This document shows, piece by piece, positions 52,408 through 61,974 of a stretch of DNA of 64,000 nt. Source of the DNA: Streptomyces geranii (GTDB lineage: Bacteria; Actinomycetota; Actinomycetes; Streptomycetales; Streptomycetaceae); the NCBI RefSeq assembly GCF_002954775.1, contig NZ_PJME01000013.1, positions 124,001-188,000 of the forward strand, in the 5' to 3' direction. The translations under genes and the position numbers were made by a program. The notes under the pieces are model-generated. The model was given only the letters and a program-made list of their open reading frames with translations. It searched no databases and was not told the origin of the DNA. The stretch's first letter is position 1, and each line of letters begins with the position of its first letter.

Positions 52408-53753
52408 GGTCGCTCCAGGGCACGGTCGGTGAGGTCTCCGGCGGAGCCGGTGTAACGGGCGGGGTCGGTCAGCTCGTCGAGCGGTAGGTCTTTCAACTCC
52501 GGCTCCTCGGCGAGGAGTTCGGCGAGCGGACGGCCCTCCGCGTAGGTGCGGGCGGCCACTTCGGTGAGCAGGGCCTTCGCGCGGGCCCGGCCGAGGACGG
52601 GCGCGAGTTCGGCGGCCAGCCGCTCGGAGACGATCAACCCGTGGGTGAGGCCGAGGTGTTGGCGCATGGTGTCGGCGTGGACCCGTAGCCCCTCGGTCAG
52701 TTCGGCGGCGTCCCGGGCGGCGCCCCCGGCGATCCGCAGCAGCTCCCTGAGCGGCTCCCACTCGGCGTGCCAGGCACCGGCGGGCCGCTCGTCCTCGGCG
52801 ACCAGGGCGCCGTACAGGGTGGCCGCGAGCTGCGGTGCCCGTCGCGCGGCAGCCGCGATCAGTGTCGACCGTACGGGATTGGCCTTGTGCGGCATCGCCG
52901 ACGAACCGCCGCCGCTGCCCTCGGACAGCTCGGCGATCTCGGTGCGGGCCAGTGTCAGCACATCGGCGGCGATCTTCCCCAGGGCGCCGGTGGTGAAGGC
53001 GAGTGCTCCGGCGAGGTCCGCGACCGGGGTGCGCAGGGTGTGCCAGGGCAACAGGGGTTCGGCGAGGCCGAGTTCGCGGGCGTAGGCGGCGACCAGGGCC
53101 TGTGTGTCGGTGGTTCCGAACACGGTGAACGCGGCCAAGGTGCCTGCGGCGCCGCCCAGTTGGGCGGGGAGGGTGTGGCGTACGGCCGTCAGGCGGTCGC
53201 GGGCGTCCAGGACCAGGGAACGCCAGCCCGCCGCCTTCAGGCCGAAGGTGGTCGGTACGGCGTGCTGGGTGAGCGTGCGGCCGGGCATCGCCGTGTCACG
53301 GTGTTCGGCGGCGAGCCGGGCGAGGGCCCGGGCGGTGCGGTCCAGGTCCGCGAGGACCAGGTCCAGGGTGCGGGCGGCGACCAGCATCGTCGCCGAGTCG
53401 AGGATGTCCTGGCTGGTCGCACCCCGGTGCACGTACGGCCCGTACTCCGCGCCGACCGTCGCCGTCAGGTCCGCGACCAGCGGGATCACCGGGTTGCCGC
53501 CGGCCCGGGCGCGCAGCGCGATCGACCGTACGTCGAAGGCGTCCGGGGAACCGGCCGCCGCGTCGACCGCCGTGGCCGCCTCTGCCGGGGCCAGCCCCAG
53601 CCCGGCCTGGGCGCGGGTCAGCGCGGCCTCGGCGTCCAGCAGCGCCCGCAGATACGCGGTGTCGCTCGTCGCGGAGGCCGCCGGGGAACCGGCCCACCCG
53701 GGGGAGAGCAGGCCGGTGTCGGACGCGGTGGCGGTGTCGGCAGGTGGTGTCAC
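52404..53753 (-). CDS. pcaB: PcaB: 3-carboxy-cis,cis-muconate cycloisomerase
   Basis: A 449-aa enzyme of the fumarase/aspartase superfamily that lactonises 3-carboxymuconate. The family signature GGGSSAMPHKANPV is present at about residues 286-299, and the substrate loop HRGATSQDI at about 102. The GTG start is the one overlapping the pcaG stop (GTGA). Normal family length. An in-frame extension upstream lies inside pcaG and is not real. Confidence 0.95.
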   Translation of the reverse strand: MTPPADTATASDTGLLSPGWAGSPAASATSDTAYLRALLDAEAALTRAQAGLGLAPAEAATAVDAAAGSPDAFDVRSIALRARAGGNPVIPLVADLTATVGAEYGPYVHRGATSQDILDSATMLVAARTLDLVLADLDRTARALARLAAEHRDTAMPGRTLTQHAVPTTFGLKAAGWRSLVLDARDRLTAVRHTLPAQLGGAAGTLAAFTVFGTTDTQALVAAYARELGLAEPLLPWHTLRTPVADLAGALAFTTGALGKIAADVLTLARTEIAELSEGSGGGSSAMPHKANPVRSTLIAAAARRAPQLAATLYGALVAEDERPAGAWHAEWEPLRELLRIAGGAARDAAELTEGLRVHADTMRQHLGLTHGLIVSERLAAELAPVLGRARAKALLTEVAARTYAEGRPLAELLAEEPELKDLPLDELTDPARYTGSAGDLTDRALERP

Positions 53754-54331
53754 TCGAACTCCAGGAAGACCGTCTCGCCCTCGCCCTGAAGGCGGATGTC
53801 GAAACGGTACGTCCGCCGCTCGCCCTCGGCGGCGACCAGCGTGGCGCGTCGCCCGGCGGGCAGCGAGTCGAGCAGCGGGTCGGCGCCGTCCGCCAGGTAC
53901 GCCCGCGTGTAGAGGTGGTGCAGCAGGCCGCGCGCGAAGACGCACACGCTGATGTACGGCAGGCCGGTGTTGCCCGGGGGCAGTGTGTACAGCGCGTAGT
54001 GGCCGTCGGCGTCGGTGGCGACCCGGCCGAAGCCCGTGAAGTCGGTGCCGTTGCGGCCGAGATGGCCACCGGTGACCGGGTCGCGGCGCAGGGAGCCGGG
54101 GGTGCCGGTGAGGGAGCCGTCGGGGGCCGCCTGCCAGAACTCCAGCAGGGCGTCCGGGATCGGGTCGCCCTCGCCGTCCAGGACGTAGCCGTGGAGGGTG
54201 ATGGTGTCCGGGTGGCCCTTGGGGGCGACCTGCTCGCCCTCGGGGAAGGGGAGCGCGTAGCCGTAGAAGGGGCCGACGGTGTGGGAGGGGGTGGGGAGAA
54301 GTTTCTCCGGGGCCTTCGGGGAGACGCTCAT
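53750..54331 (-). CDS. pcaG: PcaG: protocatechuate 3,4-dioxygenase alpha subunit
   Basis: A 193-aa alpha chain. PSHTVGPFYGYAL at the N-terminus and the intradiol dioxygenase beta-sandwich (LHGYVLDGEGDPIPDALLEF, FGRVATDADGHYALYTLPPG) are typical. It lacks the full iron-ligand set, which lies in PcaH. Start overlaps the PcaH stop by one base (TGATG). Confidence 0.94.
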   Translation of the reverse strand: MSVSPKAPEKLLPTPSHTVGPFYGYALPFPEGEQVAPKGHPDTITLHGYVLDGEGDPIPDALLEFWQAAPDGSLTGTPGSLRRDPVTGGHLGRNGTDFTGFGRVATDADGHYALYTLPPGNTGLPYISVCVFARGLLHHLYTRAYLADGADPLLDSLPAGRRATLVAAEGERRTYRFDIRLQGEGETVFLEFE

Positions 54332-55104
54332 CAGTCGCGGCCTTCTTCGATCCAGGTGGCGGAGGGACCGTCGAGGACGATGTCCCACTCGTAGCCGAGG
54401 GAGAACTCGGGCTGGGAGAGGTCGTGGTTGTACTGGGCGACGAGGCGGTCGCGGGCGGCCTCGTCGGTCACCGAGCGCAGGATCGGGTCGTAGCGGAACA
54501 GCGGGTCGTTCGGGAAGTACATCTGCGTCACGAGCCGCTGGGTGAACGCCGTGCCGAAGACGGAGAAGTGGATGTGCGCGGGCCGCCAGGCGTTGGTGTG
54601 GTTGCGCCACGGGTAGGCGCCCGGCTTGATCGTGGTGAACCTGTACCGCCCCTGATCATCCGTCAGGACCCGTCCCACACCGCTGAAGTTGGGGTCGAGC
54701 GGCGCCGGGTGCTGGTCGCGCAGATGGGCGTACCGGCCGGAGGCGTTGGCCTGCCACAGTTCTATCAACTGGCCGCGTATGGGGCGGCCTTGGCTGTCGA
54801 GGAGGCGGCCGGAGACGGTGATGCGTTCGCCGAGCGGCTCGCCCTGGTGCTGGACGGTGAGGTCGCTGTCGATGTCGGTGATGTCGGTGACCCCGAACAC
54901 CGGCCCCGACAGCTCGACCGCCTCCGGGTCCCCGCCGCTCACGGCGACCAGCGGCTGTTTCGGGTAGCGGAGCACCGAACTGCGGTACGGGGCGTAGTCG
55001 CGCGGCGGATGGTTCTGGACGGGGGCGCCTTCGGCGACCGCCTTGTCGTAGGCGTCCTGGAGGTCGCCTACCTCGATGTCGATGTCCGACTGGGTGAGAG
55101 CCAT
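54331..55104 (-). CDS. pcaH: PcaH: protocatechuate 3,4-dioxygenase beta subunit
   Basis: A 257-aa iron-binding subunit. Ligand motifs GRYAHLRD (Tyr), AYPWRN (Tyr) and PAHIHFS (two His) are all visible. Cleaves protocatechuate between the hydroxyls using O2. Followed directly by pcaG. Confidence 0.96.
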   Translation of the reverse strand: MALTQSDIDIEVGDLQDAYDKAVAEGAPVQNHPPRDYAPYRSSVLRYPKQPLVAVSGGDPEAVELSGPVFGVTDITDIDSDLTVQHQGEPLGERITVSGRLLDSQGRPIRGQLIELWQANASGRYAHLRDQHPAPLDPNFSGVGRVLTDDQGRYRFTTIKPGAYPWRNHTNAWRPAHIHFSVFGTAFTQRLVTQMYFPNDPLFRYDPILRSVTDEAARDRLVAQYNHDLSQPEFSLGYEWDIVLDGPSATWIEEGRD

Positions 55105-55113
55105 GGGGAGTTC

Positions 55114-56325
55114 CTAGCGTTCGAGGACGAGGGCGAGGCCCTGGCCCACGCCGATGCAGAGGGTGGCCACGCCGACTCCCGTGCCCTGGCGGGCGAGTTG
55201 GTGGGCGACGGTCCCGGCGAGCCGGGCGCCGGACGCGCCGAGCGGGTGGCCGATGGCGATGGCTCCGCCCTGCGGGTTGAGGATCGCCGGGTCGAACTCG
55301 GGCCATTCGGCGACACAGCCGAGGACCTGGGCGGCGAACGCCTCGTTCAGTTCCAGAGTTGACAGATCATCAAATCCCTTGCCCGCCTTGGCGAGTGCCC
55401 GGTTGACGGCTTCGACGGGGGCGAGGCCGAAGTAGTCCGGGTCGATGGCCGAGACGCCGGTCGCGGAGACCCGGGCGAACGGCTCGCGGCCGGTGGCCTT
55501 CAGACCCTCCTCGTCGACGAGGAGCAGGGCGGCGGCGCCGTCGTTGAGCGGCGAGGCGTTGCCCGCCGTGACCGTGCCGCCCTCGGTGCGGAAGGACGGC
55601 TTGAGCTTGGCCATGGCGGCCAGGGAGGCGTCGGCGCGCACGGATTCGTCGGCGCCGAAGACGACCGGGTCGCCCTTGCGCTGCGGGACGGAGACGGGCG
55701 CGAGTTCGGCGTCGAACAGGCCTGCCTGCTGTGCCGCTGCCGCCTTCCGGTGGCTCGCGAGGGCGAACTCGTCCTGCTGCTCACGGCTGATCTTGTGCTT
55801 GTCGGCGATGAGTTCGGCGGACTCGCCCAGCGGGATGGTCCACTGCGGGTTCATGGCCGGGTTGGTCATGCGCCAGCCGAGGGTGGTCGAGTACAGCTCG
55901 GTGTGCCCGGCGGGGAAGGGCCGGTCGTTCTTGGGCAGCACGTACGGGGCGCGGGTCATCGACTCGACACCGCCCGCGAGGGCGATGGAGGCGTCGCCGA
56001 CGGCGATGGCGCGGGCGGCCTGGATCACCGCTTCGAGGCCGGAGGCGCACAGCCGGTTGACCGTGACCCCGGGGACGGAGGTGGGCAGCCCGGCGAGGAG
56101 CCCGGCCATGCGGGCGACGTTGCGGTTCTCCTCGCCCGCGCCGTTGGCGTTGCCGAAGTAGACGTCCTCGATGCGGGCGGGGTCCAGGGCGGGGGTGCGG
56201 GCGAGGAGTTCGCGGATGGCGTGGGCGGCGAGGTCGTCCGGGCGCACCGACGCGAGGCCGCCGCTGTAGCGGCCGGTCGGGGTCCGTACGGCGTCGACGA
56301 TGTACACGTCCTTGAGACGGCTCAC
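55114..56325 (-). CDS. pcaF: PcaF: beta-ketoadipyl-CoA thiolase
   Basis: A 403-aa thiolase. Active-site cysteine in NRLCASGLEAV (about residue 90), histidine in GGAIAIGHPLGASGARL (about 358) and second cysteine in VATLCIGVGQG (about 390). It splits beta-ketoadipyl-CoA to acetyl-CoA and succinyl-CoA. The ATG overlaps the pcaJ stop by 4 bases; pcaH follows 9 bases after its stop. Confidence 0.94.
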   Translation of the reverse strand: MSRLKDVYIVDAVRTPTGRYSGGLASVRPDDLAAHAIRELLARTPALDPARIEDVYFGNANGAGEENRNVARMAGLLAGLPTSVPGVTVNRLCASGLEAVIQAARAIAVGDASIALAGGVESMTRAPYVLPKNDRPFPAGHTELYSTTLGWRMTNPAMNPQWTIPLGESAELIADKHKISREQQDEFALASHRKAAAAQQAGLFDAELAPVSVPQRKGDPVVFGADESVRADASLAAMAKLKPSFRTEGGTVTAGNASPLNDGAAALLLVDEEGLKATGREPFARVSATGVSAIDPDYFGLAPVEAVNRALAKAGKGFDDLSTLELNEAFAAQVLGCVAEWPEFDPAILNPQGGAIAIGHPLGASGARLAGTVAHQLARQGTGVGVATLCIGVGQGLALVLER

Positions 56326-56987
56326 GGCTGGATCTCCTGGTTCTCCTGGATCTCTTCGGGGACGCGGACCTTCGCGGCGGTCTTCGTCACGATCTCGTCG
56401 ACGGTGACGCCCGGCGCGGTCTCGACCAGCGTCAGCCCGTCCGTGTTGACGTCGAGAACACCCAGATCGGTGATGACCCGGTTCACACAGGCCTTGCCGG
56501 TGAGCGGGAGTTCACACTGCTCCAGGATCTTCGGGGAACCGTCCTTCGCGGTGTGCGTCATCACCACGATGACCGTGCGGGCCCCGTGCACGAGGTCCAT
56601 GGCACCGCCGATCCCGGTGATCAGCTTGCCCGGGATCGCCCAGTTCGCCAGATCCCCGCCCGCCGAGACCTGCATCGCGCCCAGCACGGCGACATCGATG
56701 TGCCCGCCGCGGATCATTCCGAAGGACAGCGCCGAGTCGAAGAAGGAGGCGCCCGGCAGGACGGTCACCGTCTCCTTGCCCGCGTTGATCAGATCGGGGT
56801 CGACCCGGTCGTCGGTGGGGTAGGGCCCGGTGCCCAGGATGCCGTTCTCCGACTCCAGGATCACCTCGACCCCGGCGGGGAGGTAGTTGGGGATCAGCGT
56901 CGGCAGACCGATGCCCAGATTGACGTACTGCCCGTCCCGCAGCTCGCGCGCGGCCCGCGCGGCCATTTCCTCACGTGTCCAGGCCAT
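56322..56987 (-). CDS. pcaJ: PcaJ: 3-oxoadipate CoA-transferase beta subunit
   Basis: A 221-aa family I CoA-transferase subunit B. The catalytic glutamate is in the SENGILG motif (about residue 51), and GAMQVSAGGDLANW is also conserved. Works with PcaI to move CoA from succinyl-CoA to beta-ketoadipate. Its ATG overlaps the pcaI stop (TGATG). Confidence 0.94.
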   Translation of the reverse strand: MAWTREEMAARAARELRDGQYVNLGIGLPTLIPNYLPAGVEVILESENGILGTGPYPTDDRVDPDLINAGKETVTVLPGASFFDSALSFGMIRGGHIDVAVLGAMQVSAGGDLANWAIPGKLITGIGGAMDLVHGARTVIVVMTHTAKDGSPKILEQCELPLTGKACVNRVITDLGVLDVNTDGLTLVETAPGVTVDEIVTKTAAKVRVPEEIQENQEIQP

Positions 56988-57742
56988 CAGCTGCTCACCG
57001 TCCGCTGCTCGATCTTCTTGTCGGCCGCCTGCTCGGGGGTGAGGGCGATCACGCGCTGCACGAAGATGCCCGGCAGATGCACCGCGTCCGGGTCGATCTC
57101 GCCGGGCTCGACCAGCTCCTCCACCTCGGCGACCGTGATCCGGCCGGCCATGGCGGAGAGGGGGTTGAAGTTCCGGGTGGCCTTGTTGAAGACGAGATTG
57201 CCGTGCCGGTCGCCCTTGGCGGCGCGGACCAGCGCGAAGTCGGTGCGGATACCGCGCTCCAGCACGTACTCCGTGCCGTCGAACTCCCGTACCTCCTTCG
57301 GCGGTGAGGCCAGGGCGACGCCGCCGGAGCCGTCGTACCGCCAGGGCAGTCCGCCTTCGGCGACCTGGGTGCCGACACCGGCCGGGGTGAAGAAGGCGGG
57401 GATGCCGGCGCCGCCGGCCCGCAGCCGCTCGGCGAGCGTGCCCTGCGGGATCAGCTCGACCTCCAGCTCACCGGCCAGATACTGACGCGCGAACTCCTTG
57501 TTGGCGCCGATGTACGACCCGGTGACCCGGGCGATACGGCCCGCCGCGAGCAGCACCGCGAGCCCCGACTCCATGGCTCCGCAGTTGTTGGACACCACCG
57601 ACAGACCCGAGACCGCGCGCTCGTACAGCGCCTGGATCAGTACGTTCGGCACTCCGCTGAGCCCGAAACCACCCACCGCGAGCGACGCGCCGTCCGGCAC
57701 ATCGGCCACCGCCTCCAGGGCCGTGGCGACCACCTTGTCCAT
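56987..57742 (-). CDS. pcaI: PcaI: 3-oxoadipate CoA-transferase alpha subunit
   Basis: A 251-aa subunit A. Conserved VGGFGLSGVPNVLIQALYER near the N-terminus, and PAFFTPAGVGTQ and RTDFALVRAAKGDRHGNLVF further on. First gene of pcaIJFHGBL. About 50 bases upstream lies the palindrome likely bound by PcaV. Confidence 0.94.
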   Translation of the reverse strand: MDKVVATALEAVADVPDGASLAVGGFGLSGVPNVLIQALYERAVSGLSVVSNNCGAMESGLAVLLAAGRIARVTGSYIGANKEFARQYLAGELEVELIPQGTLAERLRAGGAGIPAFFTPAGVGTQVAEGGLPWRYDGSGGVALASPPKEVREFDGTEYVLERGIRTDFALVRAAKGDRHGNLVFNKATRNFNPLSAMAGRITVAEVEELVEPGEIDPDAVHLPGIFVQRVIALTPEQAADKKIEQRTVSS

Positions 57743-57793
57743 CCGTGAAGCCCCATCTCTGCCGAGTCCGCCGAGATCTCTTTCGAGCCTAAT

Positions 57794-57811
57794 TACTCAG
57801 GGCACTGAGTA
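57794..57811. promoter_or_regulatory. PcaV operator-like palindrome
   Basis: TACTCAGGGCACTGAGTA is an inverted repeat with 7-bp arms between divergent pcaI and pcaV, 52 bases before the pcaI start. It has the form expected for a MarR dimer; PcaV of Streptomyces coelicolor is known to repress the pca operon until protocatechuate binds. Confidence 0.75.
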
Positions 57812-57983
57812 TTTCAGCAAGGTTTCCCTCACGCTGCCACTCGCCGGTCACGGCGTCAAGAGGTGGGATGAAATGCCAGGTGGAAGCTGTTTTCCCGGAC
57901 CGCAGACAGGGCGGGTGTGGAGTTGTATCGTCAGTACACGAACGAAATCCTGTGCCCTGACGCAGACGACCCCAGGAGCGGAC

Positions 57984-58448
57984 ATGGCCGCGGTGGACCT
58001 CTCCACCCACCCCGGGCACCTCGCCCGGCGACTGCAGCAGGCGCACTACCTGCTGTGGAACACGATGGTCTCCGAGGAGATCACCTCACCGCAGTTCGCG
58101 GTCCTGAACGCGCTGGTCGCCGAGCCCGGCATGGACCAGCGCACGGTCGGGGAGCGGGTCGGCCTCGACCGGTCCACGGTCGCCGAGGTCGTCAGCAGGC
58201 TCGGCCGCCGGGACCTCATCGACAAGGTGCGCGACCCGGAGGACGGCCGCCGCTCCCTGCTGCGCCCCACGGAGGACGGCGTACGCACCCACCGCAAGCT
58301 GACCGTGCGCACGGCCCGGATGAACCAGGTGTTCCTGGCCCCGCTCTCGGCCGCCGAGCAGACGGTGTTCCTCGACCTCATCCAGCGCGTGTCCGACGCG
58401 GCGGAGGGCCTGCGCAACCCGGCGGAGCCGATCGCCTCCCAGCGCTGA
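57984..58448 (+). CDS. pcaV: PcaV: MarR-family repressor of the pca operon
   Basis: A 154-aa winged-helix protein. The HTH region is MDQRTVGERVGLDRSTVAEV with wing DPEDGRRSLLRPTEDG. It diverges from pcaI, and its length and placement match PcaV (SCO6704) of S. coelicolor. CAGGAG lies before the ATG. The binding-pocket arginine expected to contact protocatechuate cannot be confirmed without alignment; RRLQQAHYLLWNTMV is a plausible helix. Confidence 0.85.
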   Translation: MAAVDLSTHPGHLARRLQQAHYLLWNTMVSEEITSPQFAVLNALVAEPGMDQRTVGERVGLDRSTVAEVVSRLGRRDLIDKVRDPEDGRRSLLRPTEDGVRTHRKLTVRTARMNQVFLAPLSAAEQTVFLDLIQRVSDAAEGLRNPAEPIASQR

Positions 58449-58599
58449 CCCAGGGTTTGTCGTCAAGCTCCCGCCTGCCCACCGGCCGGGTCCGCTGGGC
58501 GGACCTGGGCCGGATACCGTGCGGGGGTGAGATCGCCCGCCTCGACTTTGGGACGGCCGGGCGGTCTGGCGGTCGGTCGGGAGTCGAGGAGGAGCAGGG

Positions 58600-59394
58600 A
58601 TGGCGGTCGGAGGAGCCGGGGTGCCCGTGGCAGGGGGTGCGGGTGAGGCCGAGCCCGCGGGGATGCGTACCGTTCAGCGGGCCATCGACATCCTCGGGCT
58701 CTTCGACGAGGTCCGGCCCGCGCTGACCATCCGCGAGATCGTCAGCGCCTCCGGACTGCCGAAGACCAGCGTCCTGCGACTGCTCCAGACCCTGCGGCTC
58801 AACGGCCTGCTCTGGGTCGACGAGCACGGCCGCTACATCGCAGGACCCGCACTGCTGCGCTGGTCCCGGCTCGCCGAACAGGCCTGGCGGCTCCCGGCGA
58901 CGGCCCAGGCACTCCTGCGCGACCTCGCCGCCGAGCACAAGGAGACGGTGCATCTGTACGTGCGCCGGGACGTGCGGCGCGTATGCATCGCGCAGGAGGA
59001 GGGGCCGCAGGCGCTGCGCCAGGTGGTGCGGGTGGGCGACGAACTCCCGCTCTGGGCGGGCGGCGTGGCCAAGGCCCTGCTCCTGGACGCCCCGGACGCG
59101 CTGCTGCTCCGGGTCGCGGAGACCTCACCGTACGGCGCCGGGCACCTGGCGACCCTGCGGACCTGGATCGCGGAGGCGCGCGAACAGGGGTACGCCGTGA
59201 GTCACGGCGAGCGCGAGGAGGGCTTGTCGGCGGTGGCCGTGCCGGTGCGGGGGAGGAGCGGGGCGGTGGTGGCGGCGCTGTCCTTCGGCGGGCCGAGTAC
59301 GCGGTTCACGGAGGAGCGGGTGGGGCGGTTCGCGGAGGCGTTGCGGGCGGCGGCTGGGGAGTTGGGGCGGGCGGAGTTGGTTTTCGGGGTGTGA
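58600..59394 (+). CDS. IclR-family regulator
   Basis: A 264-aa regulator with HTH (LTIREIVSASGLPKTSVLRLLQTLRLNG, about residues 42-70) and IclR effector domain (GDELPLWAGGVAKALLLDA, AVSHGEREEGLSAVAVPVRG). Located beyond pcaV on the same strand, it may add a second input to aromatic catabolism. The first 20 residues are Gly/Ala-rich; the ATG at 58600 follows GGAGCAGGG. A GTG 21 bases downstream (GTGCCC) is possible. Confidence 0.87.
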   Translation: MAVGGAGVPVAGGAGEAEPAGMRTVQRAIDILGLFDEVRPALTIREIVSASGLPKTSVLRLLQTLRLNGLLWVDEHGRYIAGPALLRWSRLAEQAWRLPATAQALLRDLAAEHKETVHLYVRRDVRRVCIAQEEGPQALRQVVRVGDELPLWAGGVAKALLLDAPDALLLRVAETSPYGAGHLATLRTWIAEAREQGYAVSHGEREEGLSAVAVPVRGRSGAVVAALSFGGPSTRFTEERVGRFAEALRAAAGELGRAELVFGV

Positions 59395-59492
59395 GGTGGG
59401 GTGTTCGGGGCGGCGGAGCGGTCGCCGAGGCGCTGCTCGCCGGGGGCAGCGGCCGGCCGGAGTTCGCAGCACGCCTGGGCCACCGCGCCTTC

Positions 59493-59560
59493 GCCGTACA
59501 GGGAGGTCAACGCGCCCGAGCCGTACGGGGACGTCAACGCGCCTGAGCCGTAAGGGGAGT
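59493..59560. repeat. 27-bp tandem repeat (2.5 units)
   Basis: Units beginning GCCGTAC(A/G)GGGA start at 59493, 59520 and 59547; the first two differ at a few positions and the third is partial. On the minus strand the frame reads PYGSGALTS repeats, but no gene with a proper start is evident. Confidence 0.65.
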
Positions 59561-59563
59561 TGG

Positions 59564-60598
59564 TCAGGCCGTCGCGAACACCACCCACACCTGCCCCTTC
59601 GCGAAGTTCACCGGCGTACCGTCCGCCGTCGTGAAGTCGGTTCCGTCAGTGGCCGTCGCCCGTTGCCACCGCACCTCGAACTCCCGCCCGTCGCGCAGGA
59701 CTTGGGCGCGGCCCGAGCCCACGGTCTCGGTGTACGGCGTGTTGTTGCCGAGGAAGTCGTGGAACCGTGACTCGCGCACCTTCACGTACTGCACGACGAC
59801 CGTCGGAGCGGCGAGCCGTTTGCCGTCGGTCGCGAGGGTCGGGGTGCCGTCCATCGAGACCAGCCAGCCGTGCCGGTCGGCGGACCAGGTGAAGGTGAAG
59901 CGCGCCGACGGGAAGCGGACGGTGCGTGAGGCGGTCGGGGTCCCGCCCTCGGCGGCGGCGCCGTAGCGGAAGCCGGTGGTGAGCGCGTCCGCGCCCGGTG
60001 CGGAGTCGTACAGCCGTTGCGGTCGGAGGTACAGGTTGTGCGGCGCGGCCTTGTTCCCGCCCCGGAAGTAGGCGCCGGACGCGGCCGACGACGGTGACTC
60101 GGCGTGCAGTGGCGCCTTGTCGATCAGCGGCAGCAGCTTGCCCTGGGCGCCGGAGAAGGCGAGCGTCGGCTCGTCGAACTGGCGTAGCAGCTCCAGGTCG
60201 GACTCGCGGGCGCTGCGCACAGGCCCGACCGCCTCGGGCAGCCGGGTCGCGTACACCGCCATCAGCCTGCTGAGACCGCCCTCGACCTGCTCGGCGTACA
60301 CGATGTCCGCGGCCTCCAGACCCGTCTGGGGCCGGGCCGCGCGTACGTTGTCGATCTTCACTGCGAGGGCCGAGCCGGTGCTCATCGGGTCGTGCCGGTC
60401 GGATTCGCCCGGGCCGGGCTCCTGGCTGCGGCTGTGGGTCTGGCCCCGCCCGTCATCGGAGGGGCGGTCGCCCGAGGTGCAGCCGGCCAGCAGGGAGACA
60501 GCCATCGCACCGGCCACCAGCACCGTCGCCGCAGTGGTCGTACCCCGTCGCCGCGTCCGTGTCGTTCGCGCCATCTGTCGCATGTCCACCGTCGCCAC
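59564..60598 (-). CDS. DUF3048 lipoprotein (YerB-like)
   Basis: A 344-aa protein with lipobox AVSLLAGC (cysteine about residue 40) and a DUF3048 core (ALAVKIDNVRAARPQTGLEA, GPVRSARESDLELLRQF, GQGKLLPL-like segments). Extracellular, function unknown; related to YerB-like proteins. Start is uncertain: GTG at 60598 or ATG at 60583 or 60574. Isolated. Confidence 0.82.
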   Translation of the reverse strand: MATVDMRQMARTTRTRRRGTTTAATVLVAGAMAVSLLAGCTSGDRPSDDGRGQTHSRSQEPGPGESDRHDPMSTGSALAVKIDNVRAARPQTGLEAADIVYAEQVEGGLSRLMAVYATRLPEAVGPVRSARESDLELLRQFDEPTLAFSGAQGKLLPLIDKAPLHAESPSSAASGAYFRGGNKAAPHNLYLRPQRLYDSAPGADALTTGFRYGAAAEGGTPTASRTVRFPSARFTFTWSADRHGWLVSMDGTPTLATDGKRLAAPTVVVQYVKVRESRFHDFLGNNTPYTETVGSGRAQVLRDGREFEVRWQRATATDGTDFTTADGTPVNFAKGQVWVVFATA

Positions 60599-60725
60599 CC
60601 AGTCCGTGTTTACGATTGTGCGCTAATCGGTTCATTGGTGGCCATACCCGATTGGTTCTGATCGTGCGCGGTGAAGGGACCGAACGGCCCATAGGAGAGC
60701 TACGAGAGCTGTCTGAAGGGTGACC

Positions 60726-61796
60726 TCAGCTCTGCGGGCCGAGGATCTCCGCGAGGTCGTACCCCACCGGCTCCTCCAGCTGGTCGTAGGTGCAGCTGTC
60801 GGCCGTACGGTCCGGGCGCCAGCGCCGGAAGCGGGCCGTGTGCCGGAAACGCACCCCGTTCTCCATATGGTCGTACGCGACCTCGGCCACCAGCTCGGGC
60901 CGCAACGGAATCCACGAGAAGTCCTTCTTCGCCGACCACCGGCTCGGTGCCCCCGGCAGCCGCGAGGCCTCGTGCGCGGCCTCGTCCGCCCAGGCGGCCC
61001 ACGGATGCTCGCCCACGTCCGCCAGTCGCAGCGGCTCCAGCTCCTCGACGAGTTCGGCCCGCCGTTTCATCGGGAACGCGGCGCTCACCCCGATGTGCTG
61101 GAGGGTGCCCCGGGCGTCGTACAGCCCGAGCAGCAGCGAACCCACGATCGGCCCGCTCTTGTGCAGTCGGTACCCGGCGACCACGACATCCGCCGTCCGC
61201 TCGTGCTTGACCTTGAACATCAGCCGCTCGTCCTGCCGGTAGCGCAGGGTGAGCGGCTTGGCGACGATCCCGTCGAGACCGGCTCCCTCGTACTGCTCGA
61301 ACCACTGCCGCGCGACCTCGATGTCGGTGGTCGCCGGTGCCACATGCACGGGCGCGGTCACGCCGGACAGGGCCATGGTGAGCAGCGCGCGCCGGTCGGC
61401 CAGCGGCACGTCGAGCAGTGACTCGTCGGCCAGCGCGAGCAGGTCGAACGCGACGAACGAGGCGGGCGTCCGCTCGGCCAGCGTCCGTACCCGGGACTCG
61501 GCCGGATGGATCCGCTCGGTCAGCGCGTCGAAGTCGAGCCGCCCCCCGAGCGCGATCACGATCTCCCCGTCCAGCACGCAACGCTCGGGCAGCCGCTCCC
61601 GCAAGGCCGCCACCAGCTCGGGAAAGTACCTGGTCAGGGGCTTGGTGTTACGGCTGGTGATCTCGACCTCGGGACCGTCCCGGAACACGATCGCCCGGAA
61701 ACCGTCCCACTTCGCCTCGTAGTGCATGTCCGGGGGGATCTTGGCTGCGGACTTGGCGAGCATCGGCTTCACGGGAGGCATGACCGGCAGATCCAT
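60726..61796 (-). CDS. ATP-dependent DNA ligase (LigD ligase-domain / LigC type)
   Basis: A 356-aa ligase. Motif I KWDGFR (Lys about 30), motif III ASFVAFDLLALADESLLD, motif IV EGAGLDGIVAK, motif V LMFKVKHERTADVVV are all present; the OB-fold follows. It seals DNA breaks, possibly with the polymerase gene downstream at 63239 in non-homologous end joining. ATG start at 61796. Confidence 0.92.
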   Translation of the reverse strand: MDLPVMPPVKPMLAKSAAKIPPDMHYEAKWDGFRAIVFRDGPEVEITSRNTKPLTRYFPELVAALRERLPERCVLDGEIVIALGGRLDFDALTERIHPAESRVRTLAERTPASFVAFDLLALADESLLDVPLADRRALLTMALSGVTAPVHVAPATTDIEVARQWFEQYEGAGLDGIVAKPLTLRYRQDERLMFKVKHERTADVVVAGYRLHKSGPIVGSLLLGLYDARGTLQHIGVSAAFPMKRRAELVEELEPLRLADVGEHPWAAWADEAAHEASRLPGAPSRWSAKKDFSWIPLRPELVAEVAYDHMENGVRFRHTARFRRWRPDRTADSCTYDQLEEPVGYDLAEILGPQS

Positions 61797-61974
61797 GATT
61801 CGACTCTACGAGCCGTCCATGGCGTCCGCTCGCTGCGCGATTCGGCGGCCACTGCCCGGCTGTCCCGCGTTCCCGGGTGCCCACTTGTGTCACAGAAACG
61901 TCACCTTGCCTACACGGTGCGTAGATGCGGCACATGATGTCCCCTCGGCTCACGCACCACCCTTGGGGGACACC

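Noticed and set aside
59202..59588. Minus-strand frame containing PYGSGALTS repeats as a gene
   Set aside because: It overlaps the 3' end of the IclR gene, lacks a ribosome site and is explained by the 27-bp tandem repeat.
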